DNA of 64,000 nt from Microvirga guangxiensis (GCF_900102135.1 NZ_FMVJ01000002.1:397709-461708), one strand, 5' to 3'. Counted from the stretch's first letter, positions 27,913 through 38,133 are shown. The notes: a model not told the origin generated them from the letters alone. Numbers and translations: made by a program.

Positions 27913-30879
27913 TCAGCGCAGCACACGCTCATAGATCTCCCGCACATGCTGGCGCGTTGCGTTCAAATGCGTCAGCAGCACCTTCGCATCGGGCAAGCCA
28001 GCAACGGTGGCGAGACGCTTGAAGATGGCGGGTGGCACATGGTCAGGATTGAAGGCTCCTTCAATGGTCAGGCGCTGCCATTGGAAAATGGCATTAAACT
28101 GACGATGAGCCTCAACCAACTCCCTCGCGTCTTCCTGTGAAATCAGACCTGCTTTGCAGGCCTCCTGGAAAGTCTCTTCCGGCGCGAGCCCTGCCAGTGA
28201 TGGATGCTGGGAAGAATGCGCCAGCACCAGAGCCTGGGCGATGAAGTCGAGATCGGTCAGGCCGCCCTTTGCGAGCTTGAGATCCCAGGCGTCATCTTCG
28301 CCCTTCTCCTGAGCGATCAGCGCGCGCATCGAGCGCACTTCCGACACCACATGCCGGGGATCGCGTTCAGCCTGGACAATCACATCGATGGCTGCTTGCA
28401 CCCGCTCCGCAAAGCCCGGATCGGCACTCAGGACGCGGGACCGCGTGAGCGCCATGTGCTCCCACAGCTCGGCCTCGCTTTGCTGATAAGCGACAAAGCC
28501 TTTGAATTGCGAAGCGACAGGCCCCTTGCCGCCCTGAGGGCGCAAGCGCAGGTCCACCTCGTAGAGAAGCCCCCGCCTCGTCGGCACAGTCAGCGCCGCA
28601 ACGAGGCGCTGGGTCAGGCGAGTATGGTAGACGACCGCGTCGAGGGCGCGTGGACCGGTGCTCTCACGCTGTTCCTCATCGAAGTCATAGAGGACGACAA
28701 GGTCGAGGTCCGACCCCGCCGTCAGCTCTTTCGTGCCGAGACGGCCAAGTCCCAGGATGGCAACCTGGGCCTCTGGCACGACGCCGTGCTCTGCCTCGAA
28801 CTCCTTGCGTACGCGCTCGAACGATGCCCGGACGATGGCAGCAGCTATCGCGGCGTAGGCCGCGCCGGCCTGTGATGGGGAGATGATGTCGGACAGAAGC
28901 CGCGCGCCGGTGATAAACCGCATCTGCCGGGCGGCATCACGAGTGCGGTCGAGAAAGTCTTCATAATTTCCAGGCGTCCCTATGATCTGCCGCACCTGCT
29001 CTTCGATGGCCGCTTCATCCACAAGCGGGATACCGAACGCGGGATCGATCAGCACATCGAGCACATGCGGGGACTGCGCCACCGTATTGGCGAGCCGCGG
29101 CGCAGTGCCGAGCAGGTCTGCAAAGCGCAGGCGCAGCTTTTCGTGGGATTGCAGGATGGTGAGAAGCTCCACGGCAGCCGGCATGCGGCCGAAGGCACTG
29201 TCGAGAGCAGCGAGCGCACCATCGGGATCGGCCGTGCCACCCAGAGCTGAGAGCAAGGCGGGCGTCAGCTCCGTCAGCACCTCGCGTGCCCGCTGGCTGG
29301 TGATTGCAGCGCGACGCCCGAAATGCCAGCCACGCACAGTCTCCGCCGCTTTCTCAGGCTCACGAAAACCCATGCGCTGGAGCGTTGCAAGCGTCTCCGG
29401 GTCGTCGCTGGTACCGGTAAAGACGAGGCTTCCCGCATCGGAGGCGAGTTCAGGTCCTTCTTCGAAAAGAAGGGCATAATGCCCCTGCACGATCTTGGCC
29501 TGATCGGTGAGAGCTCTCGAAAAGGCCTTGAGATCGGGATAGCCGCAGAACTTAGCGAAGCGCTTAAGTTCGTCCTCATCCGAGGGCAAGCGCTGCGTCT
29601 GCTCGTCGGCAACCATTTGCAACCGATGCTCAATAGCGCGCAAGAAACGATAGGCATGGGAAAGCTCATCGCGGGCCTGATCCGTGATCCAGCCCTCGTT
29701 GTGCAACTCGACCAGCATGTCGAGGGTCCGGCGCCCCCGAAGCGCGGGACGCCTGCCGCCGAACACGAGCTGCTGCGTCTGCACGAAGAACTCGACCTCG
29801 CGGATCCCACCTCGTCCGAGCTTGATGTCGTGCCCTGCCACCGCGATCTGGTCGTGTCCTCGCACCGCATGAATCTGCCGCTTCATGGCATGCACATCGG
29901 CAATGGAGGCGAAATCGAAGTACTTGCGCCAGATGAAAGGGCGAAGCTCTTTAAGAAAGTTCTCGCCCAGTGTCAGATCGCCGGCCACAGGCCGTGCCTT
30001 GATGAAAGCCGCGCGCTCCCAGTTCTGCCCAAGCGTTTCGTAATAGACATAGGCTGACGACAAGGACATGGCGGTCGGTGTCGAGCCCGGATCGGGACGC
30101 AGCCGGTAATCGACGCGGTGCACATAGCCGTCAGCCGTCCGCTCTTGCAGCAGCCGGGACAATTGCTGAGCGATGCGCGTGTAGATGGTCGTCGCCTCTG
30201 CTCCTTCCTTGAGGGCGGATGTCTCGGGATCGAAGAAAATGACGAGATCAATGTCGCTGGAGTAGTTGAGCTCTCCTGCCCCGTGCTTGCCCAGCGCCAG
30301 CACCGTCATGCCTGAGCCCTCACCCGGTGCATCGGGGTTCTGGAGCTTGATGCGCCCGAGATCCGCCATTTCCGTCAGGATCAGGTTCAAGCCGCCTGAA
30401 ACGGAGGCATCGGCAAAGTCAGACAGAGCTTGCGTGACTTCCTCCGCTCCCCAAAGTCCGCCGATATCGGCAAGAGCGACGAGAAGCGCGTGACTGTTGC
30501 GGTTACGCCGGAAGGCGGCTACGGCATCGTCCCGGGTTATCTCGCCTGCGCGGACACGCCGGAAGAGATGGGCCTGGTTCTCGATGATCGAAGAATGAAC
30601 AGCCTCGGGTTCCTCTAGGGCGAGCCTTGCTGTGCGTGGCGGATCGGTTACGACGAGCTGCCAGAGAAATGGAGAATAATCCGCCAGCGCCAGCAGAAGA
30701 TCGCGAAACATCCCTTCTTCGAGACGCGGGAGAAGCCCCGCCGCCTCAGGCTCATGACGAGCACGCTCCATGAACTCCGCCAGCTGCGCCTTGGCCTTTT
30801 TGACCTCGGAGACAGGCGGGGTCTGCGTCAGGCGGCTGATGAGTGAGCAGTTCTGGTCGGGCACGGCTAATCCATCCAA
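27913..30879 (-). CDS. glnE: Bifunctional glutamine synthetase adenylyltransferase/deadenylase GlnE
   Basis: 988 residues with two nucleotidyltransferase domains: SSDIDLVIFFD in the N-terminal half (deadenylylation) and GSDLDLVVLYDFDEEQ in the C-terminal half (adenylylation). A helical linker with GKGGLTDLDF-like KLAKGGLTDLDFIAQ follows. It tunes glutamine synthetase activity to nitrogen status through PII. The apparent start is TTG at 30879 without a clear Shine-Dalgarno sequence; GTG at 30864 is an alternative. Confidence 0.94.
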   Translation of the reverse strand: MDGLAVPDQNCSLISRLTQTPPVSEVKKAKAQLAEFMERARHEPEAAGLLPRLEEGMFRDLLLALADYSPFLWQLVVTDPPRTARLALEEPEAVHSSIIENQAHLFRRVRAGEITRDDAVAAFRRNRNSHALLVALADIGGLWGAEEVTQALSDFADASVSGGLNLILTEMADLGRIKLQNPDAPGEGSGMTVLALGKHGAGELNYSSDIDLVIFFDPETSALKEGAEATTIYTRIAQQLSRLLQERTADGYVHRVDYRLRPDPGSTPTAMSLSSAYVYYETLGQNWERAAFIKARPVAGDLTLGENFLKELRPFIWRKYFDFASIADVHAMKRQIHAVRGHDQIAVAGHDIKLGRGGIREVEFFVQTQQLVFGGRRPALRGRRTLDMLVELHNEGWITDQARDELSHAYRFLRAIEHRLQMVADEQTQRLPSDEDELKRFAKFCGYPDLKAFSRALTDQAKIVQGHYALLFEEGPELASDAGSLVFTGTSDDPETLATLQRMGFREPEKAAETVRGWHFGRRAAITSQRAREVLTELTPALLSALGGTADPDGALAALDSAFGRMPAAVELLTILQSHEKLRLRFADLLGTAPRLANTVAQSPHVLDVLIDPAFGIPLVDEAAIEEQVRQIIGTPGNYEDFLDRTRDAARQMRFITGARLLSDIISPSQAGAAYAAIAAAIVRASFERVRKEFEAEHGVVPEAQVAILGLGRLGTKELTAGSDLDLVVLYDFDEEQRESTGPRALDAVVYHTRLTQRLVAALTVPTRRGLLYEVDLRLRPQGGKGPVASQFKGFVAYQQSEAELWEHMALTRSRVLSADPGFAERVQAAIDVIVQAERDPRHVVSEVRSMRALIAQEKGEDDAWDLKLAKGGLTDLDFIAQALVLAHSSQHPSLAGLAPEETFQEACKAGLISQEDARELVEAHRQFNAIFQWQRLTIEGAFNPDHVPPAIFKRLATVAGLPDAKVLLTHLNATRQHVREIYERVLR

Positions 30880-30958
30880 ATGCTGAGACGGCCTGAGTGT
30901 TCACGCCGCGGCCCGCGAGGCAATCGAAAATTGAGCCGCGCCCAATGCGACTTCAGGC

Positions 30959-32380
30959 TCAGGCGGCGGGGACCGGGACCGCTTGCGGAACCGAAACCTC
31001 CTTCAAAGGCAGGAGCAAGATGACACGCAGCCCGGGCGCATTGTCTTCAAGCAAGAGCCTTCCCTCGTGAAGCCGCGCCACTGCGGCCGCAAGGCTGAGC
31101 CCGAGGCCGAAACCGGGACGTGAGCGGGCGGTTTCCAAGCGCACGAACCTCTCCAGCACATGGCTCCGCTCGCTTTCCGGAATACCGGGGCCGCGATCGG
31201 CCACGACGATCCGCGCTTCGCTTCCTATGCGTTGGGCCGAAACGCTGATCTTTTGAGCCCTCCCATCGTGGGATGCGCCATATTTCAGCGCGTTGTCGAG
31301 CAAGTTAGCCATGGCCTGACCCAGTAGCTCGCGGCTGCCATGAATCGGCAAGCCTTCCTCGACAGAGACTTCGAGAGAGCCCCCGGCCTCCTCAGCGAGA
31401 GCTTCGTAAAGCTCCGCCACATCTCGAACCGCCTCCGACGCATCGAAATCGGCCAGCGCCTCACGGGCATTGCCGGCCTCAAGCCGCGCGATCATGAGAA
31501 GGGCGTTGAAGATGCGGATCAGGTTGTCGCTTTCCTCAATGGTCGCTTCGAGCGCCGCCTTCAGCTCATCAGGGGTCTTCGCCGTTCTCAGCGCCTCATC
31601 CGCCTTGTTGCGGAGGCGCGTGAGGGGCGTCTTGAGATCGTGAGCGATATTGTCCGACACTTCGCGCATGCCGCGCATCAGCTCGCCGATGCGGTCGAGC
31701 ATGTCGTTGAGGTTCTGCGCGAGACGGTCGAGCTCGTCTCCGGTTCCTGCAATCCGCAAGCGTCCGTCGAGATCTCCCGCCATGATATCGCGTGTGGTGT
31801 CGGTCATGTCATCGACGCGCTTGAGGACGCGGCGTGCAATGAACCAGCTACCCAGGCAGCCCAGAACGCCGATGAACAATATGGAGTAGCCGAAGGCGCG
31901 ATGGATAACGTCCTGCAGACGAATGCGCTCCTCGATGTCGCGGCCGACGAGCAGACGGAAATCTCCGGGCAGTTGATAGACACGCACCAGCGCGACATTG
32001 GGCTTCGAGTCCGTCTCATCGGTTCGATTATAGAGTGTCTCGAATTCCCCGAAGCGATCGACCACGCCGGGAGGCAAGGCTCCGACATTGCCTGCAACCC
32101 GCTCTCCAAGGCTGGTGGTGACGAGGTAAAGCGATGCGCCAGGTGCGCGAGAGCGCCGCTCGACCGCGTTGACCAGCCGCCGGAGACCGCCGCTTCTGTA
32201 TATCCCGGCCAGGCTGTTAATCTCCGACTCGATACTGGAGACGAATTGATCCGTCAGGACCTTCTGCGCACTCCAGGCAACATAGCCCAGGGTCGCAAAA
32301 GCGAAGAGCGTGAAGACGACGAGATATGTGAAGGACAGCTTGAACGCGGTGGTCCGGAAGAGCTTGCCGAGAGATGTCAT
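30959..32380 (-). CDS. Sensor histidine kinase (HAMP, HisKA, HATPase)
   Basis: 473 residues from ATG 32380. Transmembrane helices at about 12-34 and 160-180 flank a periplasmic sensor; a HAMP domain follows (RRVLKRVDDMTDTTRDI). The H-box is NIAHDLKTPLTRLRNKADEA, and the ATPase domain has NLLDNALKYG, DRGPGIP and GFGLGLSLAAA. The partner response regulator ends 10 bp upstream. A longer form starting at ATG 32404 would overlap that gene by 14 nt. Linked to degP, the pair may sense envelope stress, by inference. Confidence 0.9.
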   Translation of the reverse strand: MTSLGKLFRTTAFKLSFTYLVVFTLFAFATLGYVAWSAQKVLTDQFVSSIESEINSLAGIYRSGGLRRLVNAVERRSRAPGASLYLVTTSLGERVAGNVGALPPGVVDRFGEFETLYNRTDETDSKPNVALVRVYQLPGDFRLLVGRDIEERIRLQDVIHRAFGYSILFIGVLGCLGSWFIARRVLKRVDDMTDTTRDIMAGDLDGRLRIAGTGDELDRLAQNLNDMLDRIGELMRGMREVSDNIAHDLKTPLTRLRNKADEALRTAKTPDELKAALEATIEESDNLIRIFNALLMIARLEAGNAREALADFDASEAVRDVAELYEALAEEAGGSLEVSVEEGLPIHGSRELLGQAMANLLDNALKYGASHDGRAQKISVSAQRIGSEARIVVADRGPGIPESERSHVLERFVRLETARSRPGFGLGLSLAAAVARLHEGRLLLEDNAPGLRVILLLPLKEVSVPQAVPVPAA

Positions 32381-32390
32381 GCGGGCGAAC

Positions 32391-33089
32391 TCATTCCTCA
32401 CCATCCATCGCACCGACGCGGACCATGTATCCTGCCCCGCGAATGGTGTGGATGAGAGGCTTGTCAAAGCCCTTGTCGATCTTGGACCGCAGGCGCGAGA
32501 CGTGAACGTCGATCACGTTGGTCTGGGGATCGAAGTGATAATCCCACACGTGCTCCAGCAGCATCGTGCGCGTGACTACCTGATTGGCGTTCTTCATCAA
32601 GTATTCGAGCAGTCTGAACTCGCGCGGCTGCAATACGATCTCGTGGCCCGAGCGCGTCACCCGATGGGACAGCCTATCGAGTTCGAGATCGGCGATGCGA
32701 TAAAGGGTCGGCTCCGCACTCGGCGCGGAAGCGCGGCGACGGGCGAGCACCTCAATCCGCGCCAGAAGCTCGGAGAAGGCATAGGGTTTGGGGAGGTAAT
32801 CGTCACCGCCGGCGCGCAGGCCCTTTACGCGATCATCGACCTGACCGAGAGCCGAGAGAATGAGAACAGGCGTCTCGACCTTCTGCTCGCGCAGGGAGCG
32901 AATGAGGGAGAGGCCATCGAGCTTCGGCAGCATGCGGTCGACGATGAGCACATCGTAATCCCCCGACTCGGCCATGGCATAGCCATCGAGGCCATCGGCG
33001 GCATGGTCCGCCACGTGGCCTGATTCCCGAAACGCCTTTACCAGGTAGGAGGCCGCCTCTTTGTCGTCCTCGATGATGAGAATCCGCAT
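32391..33089 (-). CDS. OmpR/PhoB-type response regulator
   Basis: 232 residues. The receiver domain has IIEDD at the N terminus, the phosphoacceptor Asp in LIVDRMLPKLDG (about residue 51) and the Lys in LPKPYAFSEL. A winged-helix DNA-binding domain covers residues 135-225 (REFRLLEYLMKN, NVIDVHVSRLRSKID, RGAGYMV). It partners the kinase that follows and lies downstream of degP. Confidence 0.93.
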   Translation of the reverse strand: MRILIIEDDKEAASYLVKAFRESGHVADHAADGLDGYAMAESGDYDVLIVDRMLPKLDGLSLIRSLREQKVETPVLILSALGQVDDRVKGLRAGGDDYLPKPYAFSELLARIEVLARRRASAPSAEPTLYRIADLELDRLSHRVTRSGHEIVLQPREFRLLEYLMKNANQVVTRTMLLEHVWDYHFDPQTNVIDVHVSRLRSKIDKGFDKPLIHTIRGAGYMVRVGAMDGEE

Positions 33090-33117
33090 AGCCTGTCTTT
33101 AACGCAATTGAGCCCAA

Positions 33118-33157
33118 CGGCAGGCCGGCCTTGGAGGGGAGAAAGGCCAGCCTGCCG
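33118..33157 (-). terminator. Long hairpin between degP and the response regulator gene
   Basis: CGGCAGGCCGGCC (33118-33130) pairs with GGCCAGCCTGCCG (33145-33157) over 13 bp with one non-Watson-Crick position and a 14-nt loop. No T run follows, so it may attenuate or stabilise the degP transcript rather than end it. Confidence 0.5.
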
Positions 33158-33228
33158 TGGGCAGAAGACACCAGGTGTCGGGGGCAATCAACACTTTAGG
33201 CCTGGTGTCCTTACTCATTCCCGAAGGA

Positions 33229-34443
33229 TCAGACGCCCTTCGGCTGGCTGGCGACCTCGAGGGTCACCGTCCGTTCCTTGCCCTCGCGCCAGAGCGTCAA
33301 GGACAGGCTCTTGCCGGGCGCGACCTGGGCGACTCTGCGGGACAGATCCTTGGCCTCGTTGATCGGCTGGCCGTCGACGGCGATGATCGTATCGCCTGTG
33401 CGGACCCCGGCCTTCGCGGCGGGACCGTCCTTGATCGCCTCGGCCACGAGAGCACCCTTGGCCTCCTTGAGGCCGATAGCCTCGGCGATCTCCTTGGTCA
33501 CCGGCTGCATCTGCACGCCGATGAAGCCGCGGGTCACGGAGCCCTTATCCTTCAAGGATGTGACGATCTGGTCGACCGTGCTCGCCGGGATGGCAAACGC
33601 AATGCCCACATTGCCGCCCGACGGCGAGAAGATCGCCGTGTTCACGCCCACAACCTCGCCTGAGAGATTGAAGGTCGGGCCGCCCGAGTTGCCTTTGTTC
33701 ACCGAGGCATCGATCTGGATGAAGTCATCGTAAGGACCTGCGCCGATGTCGCGGTGCTGGGCCGAGACGATGCCGGCCGTCACAGTGCCGCCGAGGCCGA
33801 ACGGATTGCCGATGGCGACCACCCAATCACCGATGCGGGCTTTCTGGGGAGCCAAGCGCACGTAGGGGAAGTCATTGCCTTCGACCTTCAGCAGGGCAAG
33901 GTCGGTCTTGGGATCGGTTCCGATGACCTTGGCGTCCAGGGTCTTGCCGTCATCCATGGTCACCTGCACCTCGGAGGCATTGTCGATCACGTGATTATTG
34001 GTCACGACATAGCCGTCAGCCGAGATGAAGAAGCCGGAGCCCAGGGACTGGCCGAATTGACGGGGACGCTCGCTGCGCGGTCCACGGCCGCCGCGCTCGC
34101 CCGGCATCTGATCCCGGAACTGGCGGAAGAAGCGCTCCATCGGATGCCCCGGGGGCAGATCCGGCATCGAGAACTGCGGGCCATCATCACCATCACCTCG
34201 GTCAGCTACATTCTGCACCTTGACCTTTACGGCCACGACAGCGGGCTTCACGCGCTCGATCACATCCGCGAAGGACGGCACATTCTGGATCGGCTGCGAC
34301 ATGGAGCGCAGCTCGGCATGGGCAGGGCTAGGGGCGACGAGGCCGGTCCCAACGGAGCCGCCTGCAATCAGGGCGGCGACGGCTGCGGCTCCGAGCCATT
34401 TCGCAGTGCGCTTACGAACGGGATTGGACACTTTATCCAACAT
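33229..34443 (-). CDS. degP: DegP/HtrA-type periplasmic serine protease with a single PDZ domain
   Basis: 404 residues. A Sec signal (about 15-43, ending SPAHAE) precedes a chymotrypsin-fold protease with the triad His in TNNHVID, Asp in KTDLALLKV and Ser in GNSGGP. Residues about 300-395 form one PDZ domain. Typical Do proteases of about 480-500 residues carry two; the second is absent here and there is no room for it before the next gene, so this is a natural short form. A strong AGGAGAG Shine-Dalgarno sequence precedes the ATG. It degrades misfolded envelope proteins. Confidence 0.92.
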   Translation of the reverse strand: MLDKVSNPVRKRTAKWLGAAAVAALIAGGSVGTGLVAPSPAHAELRSMSQPIQNVPSFADVIERVKPAVVAVKVKVQNVADRGDGDDGPQFSMPDLPPGHPMERFFRQFRDQMPGERGGRGPRSERPRQFGQSLGSGFFISADGYVVTNNHVIDNASEVQVTMDDGKTLDAKVIGTDPKTDLALLKVEGNDFPYVRLAPQKARIGDWVVAIGNPFGLGGTVTAGIVSAQHRDIGAGPYDDFIQIDASVNKGNSGGPTFNLSGEVVGVNTAIFSPSGGNVGIAFAIPASTVDQIVTSLKDKGSVTRGFIGVQMQPVTKEIAEAIGLKEAKGALVAEAIKDGPAAKAGVRTGDTIIAVDGQPINEAKDLSRRVAQVAPGKSLSLTLWREGKERTVTLEVASQPKGV

Positions 34444-34565
34444 CTCTTCTCTCCTGACAGAACCTATTTCGGTTCATGTTGAGAGGAAGATGGGGGATGC
34501 CGCCTTACGGTACCCTCACCTCAAGATGAAATGTTGGTAAGGTTTTGAGGCACGGCGGCAGCCTC

Positions 34566-34991
34566 TCACTTCGCCCGTCCGGTCAGACGCCGAGGTCCCC
34601 TCCGAGCTGCCTTCCTGACTTTACCAGACCTGACCGAAGCCGCTTTCATCTTCTTTCGATCAGGGCTCCTCGCAATCCTGGCGGGCTTGTTCTGGACCGC
34701 TACAGCGGTCCGTTTCAGAGGGCTCGCGACCGTAACAACGAGGGCTTGCTCCGAAGAGGACCCGGGGTCGGTGCCGATGGCAACCTTCCTAGACATGCAA
34801 CGGCTGACATAAGCGCCCCTTCGTTCCACGACACGCCGGAACTCATCGACGCCGACCTTGCCGAGGGGAGAGATGCGCGCTCTCGCTTCCTGACGGCAGG
34901 CTTCGCGCTTGGCGACGAGGTTCTCATTGGATTGAGCGGAAAATGGCAGGAGCAAAAAGAAGAAAACAAATCCAGAGGCCGCTGCTTTCAC
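34566..34991 (-). CDS. Secreted basic hypothetical protein
   Basis: 141 residues. Residues 1-21 form a signal peptide (FVFFFLLLPFSAQS). The next 50 residues hold two Cys (one in REACRQEA, one in SRCMSRK) that could form a disulfide, and the last 60 are strongly Lys/Arg rich (SPDRKKMKAASVRSGKVRK). The start is GTG at 34991 with AAAGG upstream. Family not recognised; it sits between degP and the ccm operon on the same strand. Confidence 0.6.
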   Translation of the reverse strand: MKAAASGFVFFFLLLPFSAQSNENLVAKREACRQEARARISPLGKVGVDEFRRVVERRGAYVSRCMSRKVAIGTDPGSSSEQALVVTVASPLKRTAVAVQNKPARIARSPDRKKMKAASVRSGKVRKAARRGPRRLTGRAK

Positions 34992-35215
34992 GACCGTACC
35001 TTTCAGGCCAGATATGAGGAAATCGATGGCCCGATAGCATTAGCTTTGCGGTTTGGCGCAGCGACAAATTGGCTTGTTCAACGGAAATAACAGGCCTGTT
35101 TCTAAGCAAGGAATAAGGGCCCATCAGCTAAGGACTAAACACCTTAGGCATGGATGTAGTGAAGCCCCCTCGATCATGTCCTGTCACGGAAAGCGCAGAG
35201 CGCTTGTCCCTGACT

Positions 35216-35674
35216 TCAGGCACCCTGATCGCGCTTGAGCAGCTTCTCAAGCGCCTTCTGCTCATCCGCATCGAGCGCTGTCGCAGGACGTGGGCGGTGA
35301 CGCATGGCAACGTAGACGCCGAGACCGCCCAGGACGAGAACAAGCGCAGGCGTCAGCCACAACAGCAGGGTGTGAGCCCCGAAAGTGGGCTTGAGCAGTA
35401 CGAACTCACCGTAGCGCTGCACAAGAAAGCTCTCTACCTGCGCGTCGCTATCGCCGGCCACAAGACGCTCCCGCACGAGAACGCGCAGATCCTTGGCAAG
35501 CTGCGCGTCGGAATCGTCAATGGACTGGTTCTGGCACACGAGGCAGCGCAGGCCCGAAGAGATTTCGCGCGCACGCTTTTCGAGAGCTGGATCCTTCAGC
35601 ACCTCATCCGGCTGAACCGCAAGAGCCGACATGCTGAAGACAAGGGCGGCGAGGAGGCTGAGAACAAATCGCAT
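35216..35674 (-). CDS. ccmH: Cytochrome c-type biogenesis protein CcmH (CycL)
   Basis: 152 residues. A signal peptide (1-19), the thioreductive motif LRCLVCQNQSI with Cys44 and Cys47, and a C-terminal transmembrane helix (about 103-124). CcmH keeps apocytochrome c thiols reduced for haem attachment in the periplasm. It is the last gene of the ccmIEFH operon; it starts 3 bp after ccmF. Confidence 0.95.
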   Translation of the reverse strand: MRFVLSLLAALVFSMSALAVQPDEVLKDPALEKRAREISSGLRCLVCQNQSIDDSDAQLAKDLRVLVRERLVAGDSDAQVESFLVQRYGEFVLLKPTFGAHTLLLWLTPALVLVLGGLGVYVAMRHRPRPATALDADEQKALEKLLKRDQGA

Positions 35675-35677
35675 GGC

Positions 35678-37660
35678 TCACTCCGCCGGGACGGGCGCAG
35701 CCGCCGATGTCTTGGCACGAACCGGAGCGCCGATACGCAGCCGCCGGTCGGTCAGAGAGACACCGCCGCCAAGGGCCATGATTACCGAACCGATCCAGAT
35801 CAGCAGCACGAGCGGCTTATAGTAGAGGCGCACGCCCACCGAGCCATCGGCCTGCGGCTCGCCGAGGCTCACATAGACCTGCCCCAAGCCCACCGTCATG
35901 ATGCCGGCTTCCGTCGTCGGCATGCCGCGCGTCACGTAGAGGCGCTTCATGCTCTCCAGGGTGCCGACTTCGTGGCCCTGCAGGTAGATGGTGAAGACAG
36001 CCACATCCTCACGGAAATTGGCTTCAGTGCGAGGAATGACGCGTTCGAGTCTGGCTTCGTAATCGCCAGCCTTGAGGCGCTCGCCAGGTTTGACCGTGGC
36101 GAGTCCCTCGACGCCCCAGGCCGTGGCCGCAATACCGATAACCGTCAGGCCGACGCCTGCATGAGCCAGCACGGTGCCCCAGGTGGAGCGCGGCAGGTTG
36201 GCGGCCTTGCGACGAGCCACGGCAAAAGGAGTACCCTTCGACCAGGAGCGCGTCACGATCTCGTTGAACGAGCCGAGAACCAGATAGACGCCAAGACCGA
36301 TGCCGAGAGGAGCGGCGACGGGGCCGCCGTAATAGAAGGCGAAGAGCGCGACGGTCGTGACAAGCGAGATGCCGAACACGGCATAAAGACGCTGCGCGGA
36401 ACCGAGGAAGTTTCCGCGCTTCCAGGCAAGGGTTTGGCCAAGAGGCAAAAGGAGGAGCAGCGGAAGGACGAGAGGAATGAAGGTCAGATTGAAGAACGGC
36501 TCGCCAACCGAGATCTTCTCTCCCGTCACGACCTCCAACGCCAGCGGATAGAGGGTGCCGATCAGAACCGTCGCACAGGCGGTCGACAGGAACAGGTTGT
36601 TCAGCACAAGCGCTCCCTCACGGGAGACGGGAGCGAACAACCCTCCCTGCTTGAGCATCGGCGCGCGCCACGCGAAGAGGGCGAGCGAGCCGCCGATGAA
36701 CAGGATGAGAATGGCGAGAATAAACGTGCCGCGCTCTGGATCGACCGCGAAGGAATGCACGGAGGTCAGCACGCCCGAGCGCACCAGGAAGGTGCCGAGC
36801 AGAGACAGGGAGAACGTGAGGATGGCGAGCAGGATCGTCCAGACTTTCAGCGCATCGCGCTTTTCCATGACGACCGTGGAATGCAGAAGAGCCGTGCCTG
36901 CAAGCCATGGCATGAGCGAAGCGTTCTCCACCGGATCCCAGAACCACCAGCCGCCCCAGCCGAGTTCGTAATAGGCCCAGTAAGAGCCCATGGCGATGCC
37001 CAGGGTCAGGAACGCCCAGGCACCGAGCGTCCAGGGCCGGACGATGCGTGCCCAGACCGCATCAATGCGACCGTCGATCAGCGCGGCGCAAGCGAAGGCG
37101 AATGAGATCGAGAAGCCCACATAGCCGATGTAGAGCAACGGCGGGTGGATCGCGAGGCCGGGATCCTGAAGCAGCGGGTTCAAGTCCTGCCCTTCGATGG
37201 GCGCCGGAATGATCCGCGTAAACGGATTCGAGGTGAGCAGCATGAAGAGCAGGAAGGCGATGGTGACGGCTGCCTGCACCGCAAGGGTGTTAGCCTGCAA
37301 CCGCATGGGAATGCTGTTCCTGGAAAGAGCGACAACAGACCCGAACAGCGCCAGGATCAGCACCCACAGCAACATGGAACCTTCGTGGTTCCCCCACACG
37401 CCGGAGATCTTGTAGATCAGCGGCTTTGTCGAATGCGAATTCGCGACCACGTTCGCGACCGAGAAGTCGGACGTCACGTAAGCAACTGTCAGCGCCAAGA
37501 AGGAAAAGGCGATACAGACGAAGACGGCTAGAGCCGTCACAGGTCCCACCGACATCAAAACGGGATCGTTGGCGCGCGCGCCCCAGAGAGGCACGATGAA
37601 CTGGATCAGGGATAATCCGAGCGCCAGTGCGAGCGCGAAATGTCCGGCTTCGACAATCAC
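35678..37660 (-). CDS. ccmF: Haem lyase CcmF (CycK)
   Basis: A 660-residue integral membrane protein with about 14-15 hydrophobic helices. The WWD haem-handling motif is GWGGWWFWDPVENASLMPWL, and EGSMLLWV in the N-terminal part is also typical. CcmF with CcmH and CcmI ligates haem from CcmE onto apocytochrome c. A long frame on the opposite strand is an antisense artefact. Confidence 0.96.
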   Translation of the reverse strand: MIVEAGHFALALALGLSLIQFIVPLWGARANDPVLMSVGPVTALAVFVCIAFSFLALTVAYVTSDFSVANVVANSHSTKPLIYKISGVWGNHEGSMLLWVLILALFGSVVALSRNSIPMRLQANTLAVQAAVTIAFLLFMLLTSNPFTRIIPAPIEGQDLNPLLQDPGLAIHPPLLYIGYVGFSISFAFACAALIDGRIDAVWARIVRPWTLGAWAFLTLGIAMGSYWAYYELGWGGWWFWDPVENASLMPWLAGTALLHSTVVMEKRDALKVWTILLAILTFSLSLLGTFLVRSGVLTSVHSFAVDPERGTFILAILILFIGGSLALFAWRAPMLKQGGLFAPVSREGALVLNNLFLSTACATVLIGTLYPLALEVVTGEKISVGEPFFNLTFIPLVLPLLLLLPLGQTLAWKRGNFLGSAQRLYAVFGISLVTTVALFAFYYGGPVAAPLGIGLGVYLVLGSFNEIVTRSWSKGTPFAVARRKAANLPRSTWGTVLAHAGVGLTVIGIAATAWGVEGLATVKPGERLKAGDYEARLERVIPRTEANFREDVAVFTIYLQGHEVGTLESMKRLYVTRGMPTTEAGIMTVGLGQVYVSLGEPQADGSVGVRLYYKPLVLLIWIGSVIMALGGGVSLTDRRLRIGAPVRAKTSAAAPVPAE

Positions 37661-37674
37661 CAGGCTCTCCCTTA

Positions 37675-38133
37675 CTACTGTGTCTTCGGCGCGGCGTTGG
37701 CCTCACCCATCCAATGCCCCTGTTTCTTCAGGGTGTCTGCCACTTCGCGCGGCATGTAATTCTCGTCGTGCTTGGCCAGAACGGAATCCGCCCGGAAGAC
37801 GGTGGCGCTCTCCAGAATGCCCTCGGCAATGACGCCCTGCCCTTCACGGAACAGATCGGGCAACAGTCCCTTGTAGTGCACCTGCATGGTGGCCTGTGCG
37901 TCCATGACCTCGAAGGAGATCTGCTGATCGACGCCGCGCTGCACGGTTCCTTCTTTCACGAGACCGCCCAGACGCAGACGCGTGCCGGGCTGCACATTCT
38001 TGGCTTGGATGTCCGCCGGTGAATTAAAGAACACGATCGTGTCGTTCATGGCGTAAAGCACAAGACCCAGCGCAAGCGCGAGAATGCCGCCTGCGAAGCC
38101 GATCAGGGTCAAACGTCTTTGCTTTCTGGTCAT
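37675..38133 (-). CDS. ccmE: Periplasmic haem chaperone CcmE (CycJ)
   Basis: 152 residues with one N-terminal membrane anchor (about 9-28) and an OB-fold domain. His122 in [10 protein letters not shown] binds haem covalently and Tyr126 assists. It accepts haem from CcmABCD and passes it to CcmF. Its ATG overlaps the ccmI stop by 4 bp. Confidence 0.96.
   Translation of the reverse strand: MTRKQRRLTLIGFAGGILALALGLVLYAMNDTIVFFNSPADIQAKNVQPGTRLRLGGLVKEGTVQRGVDQQISFEVMDAQATMQVHYKGLLPDLFREGQGVIAEGILESATVFRADSVLAKHDENYMPREVADTLKKQGHWMGEANAAPKTQ

Noticed and set aside
35150..37105. 651-codon plus-strand open frame
   Set aside because: Antisense to ccmF and ccmH, which are unmistakable; its composition is that of a GC-rich mirror frame.
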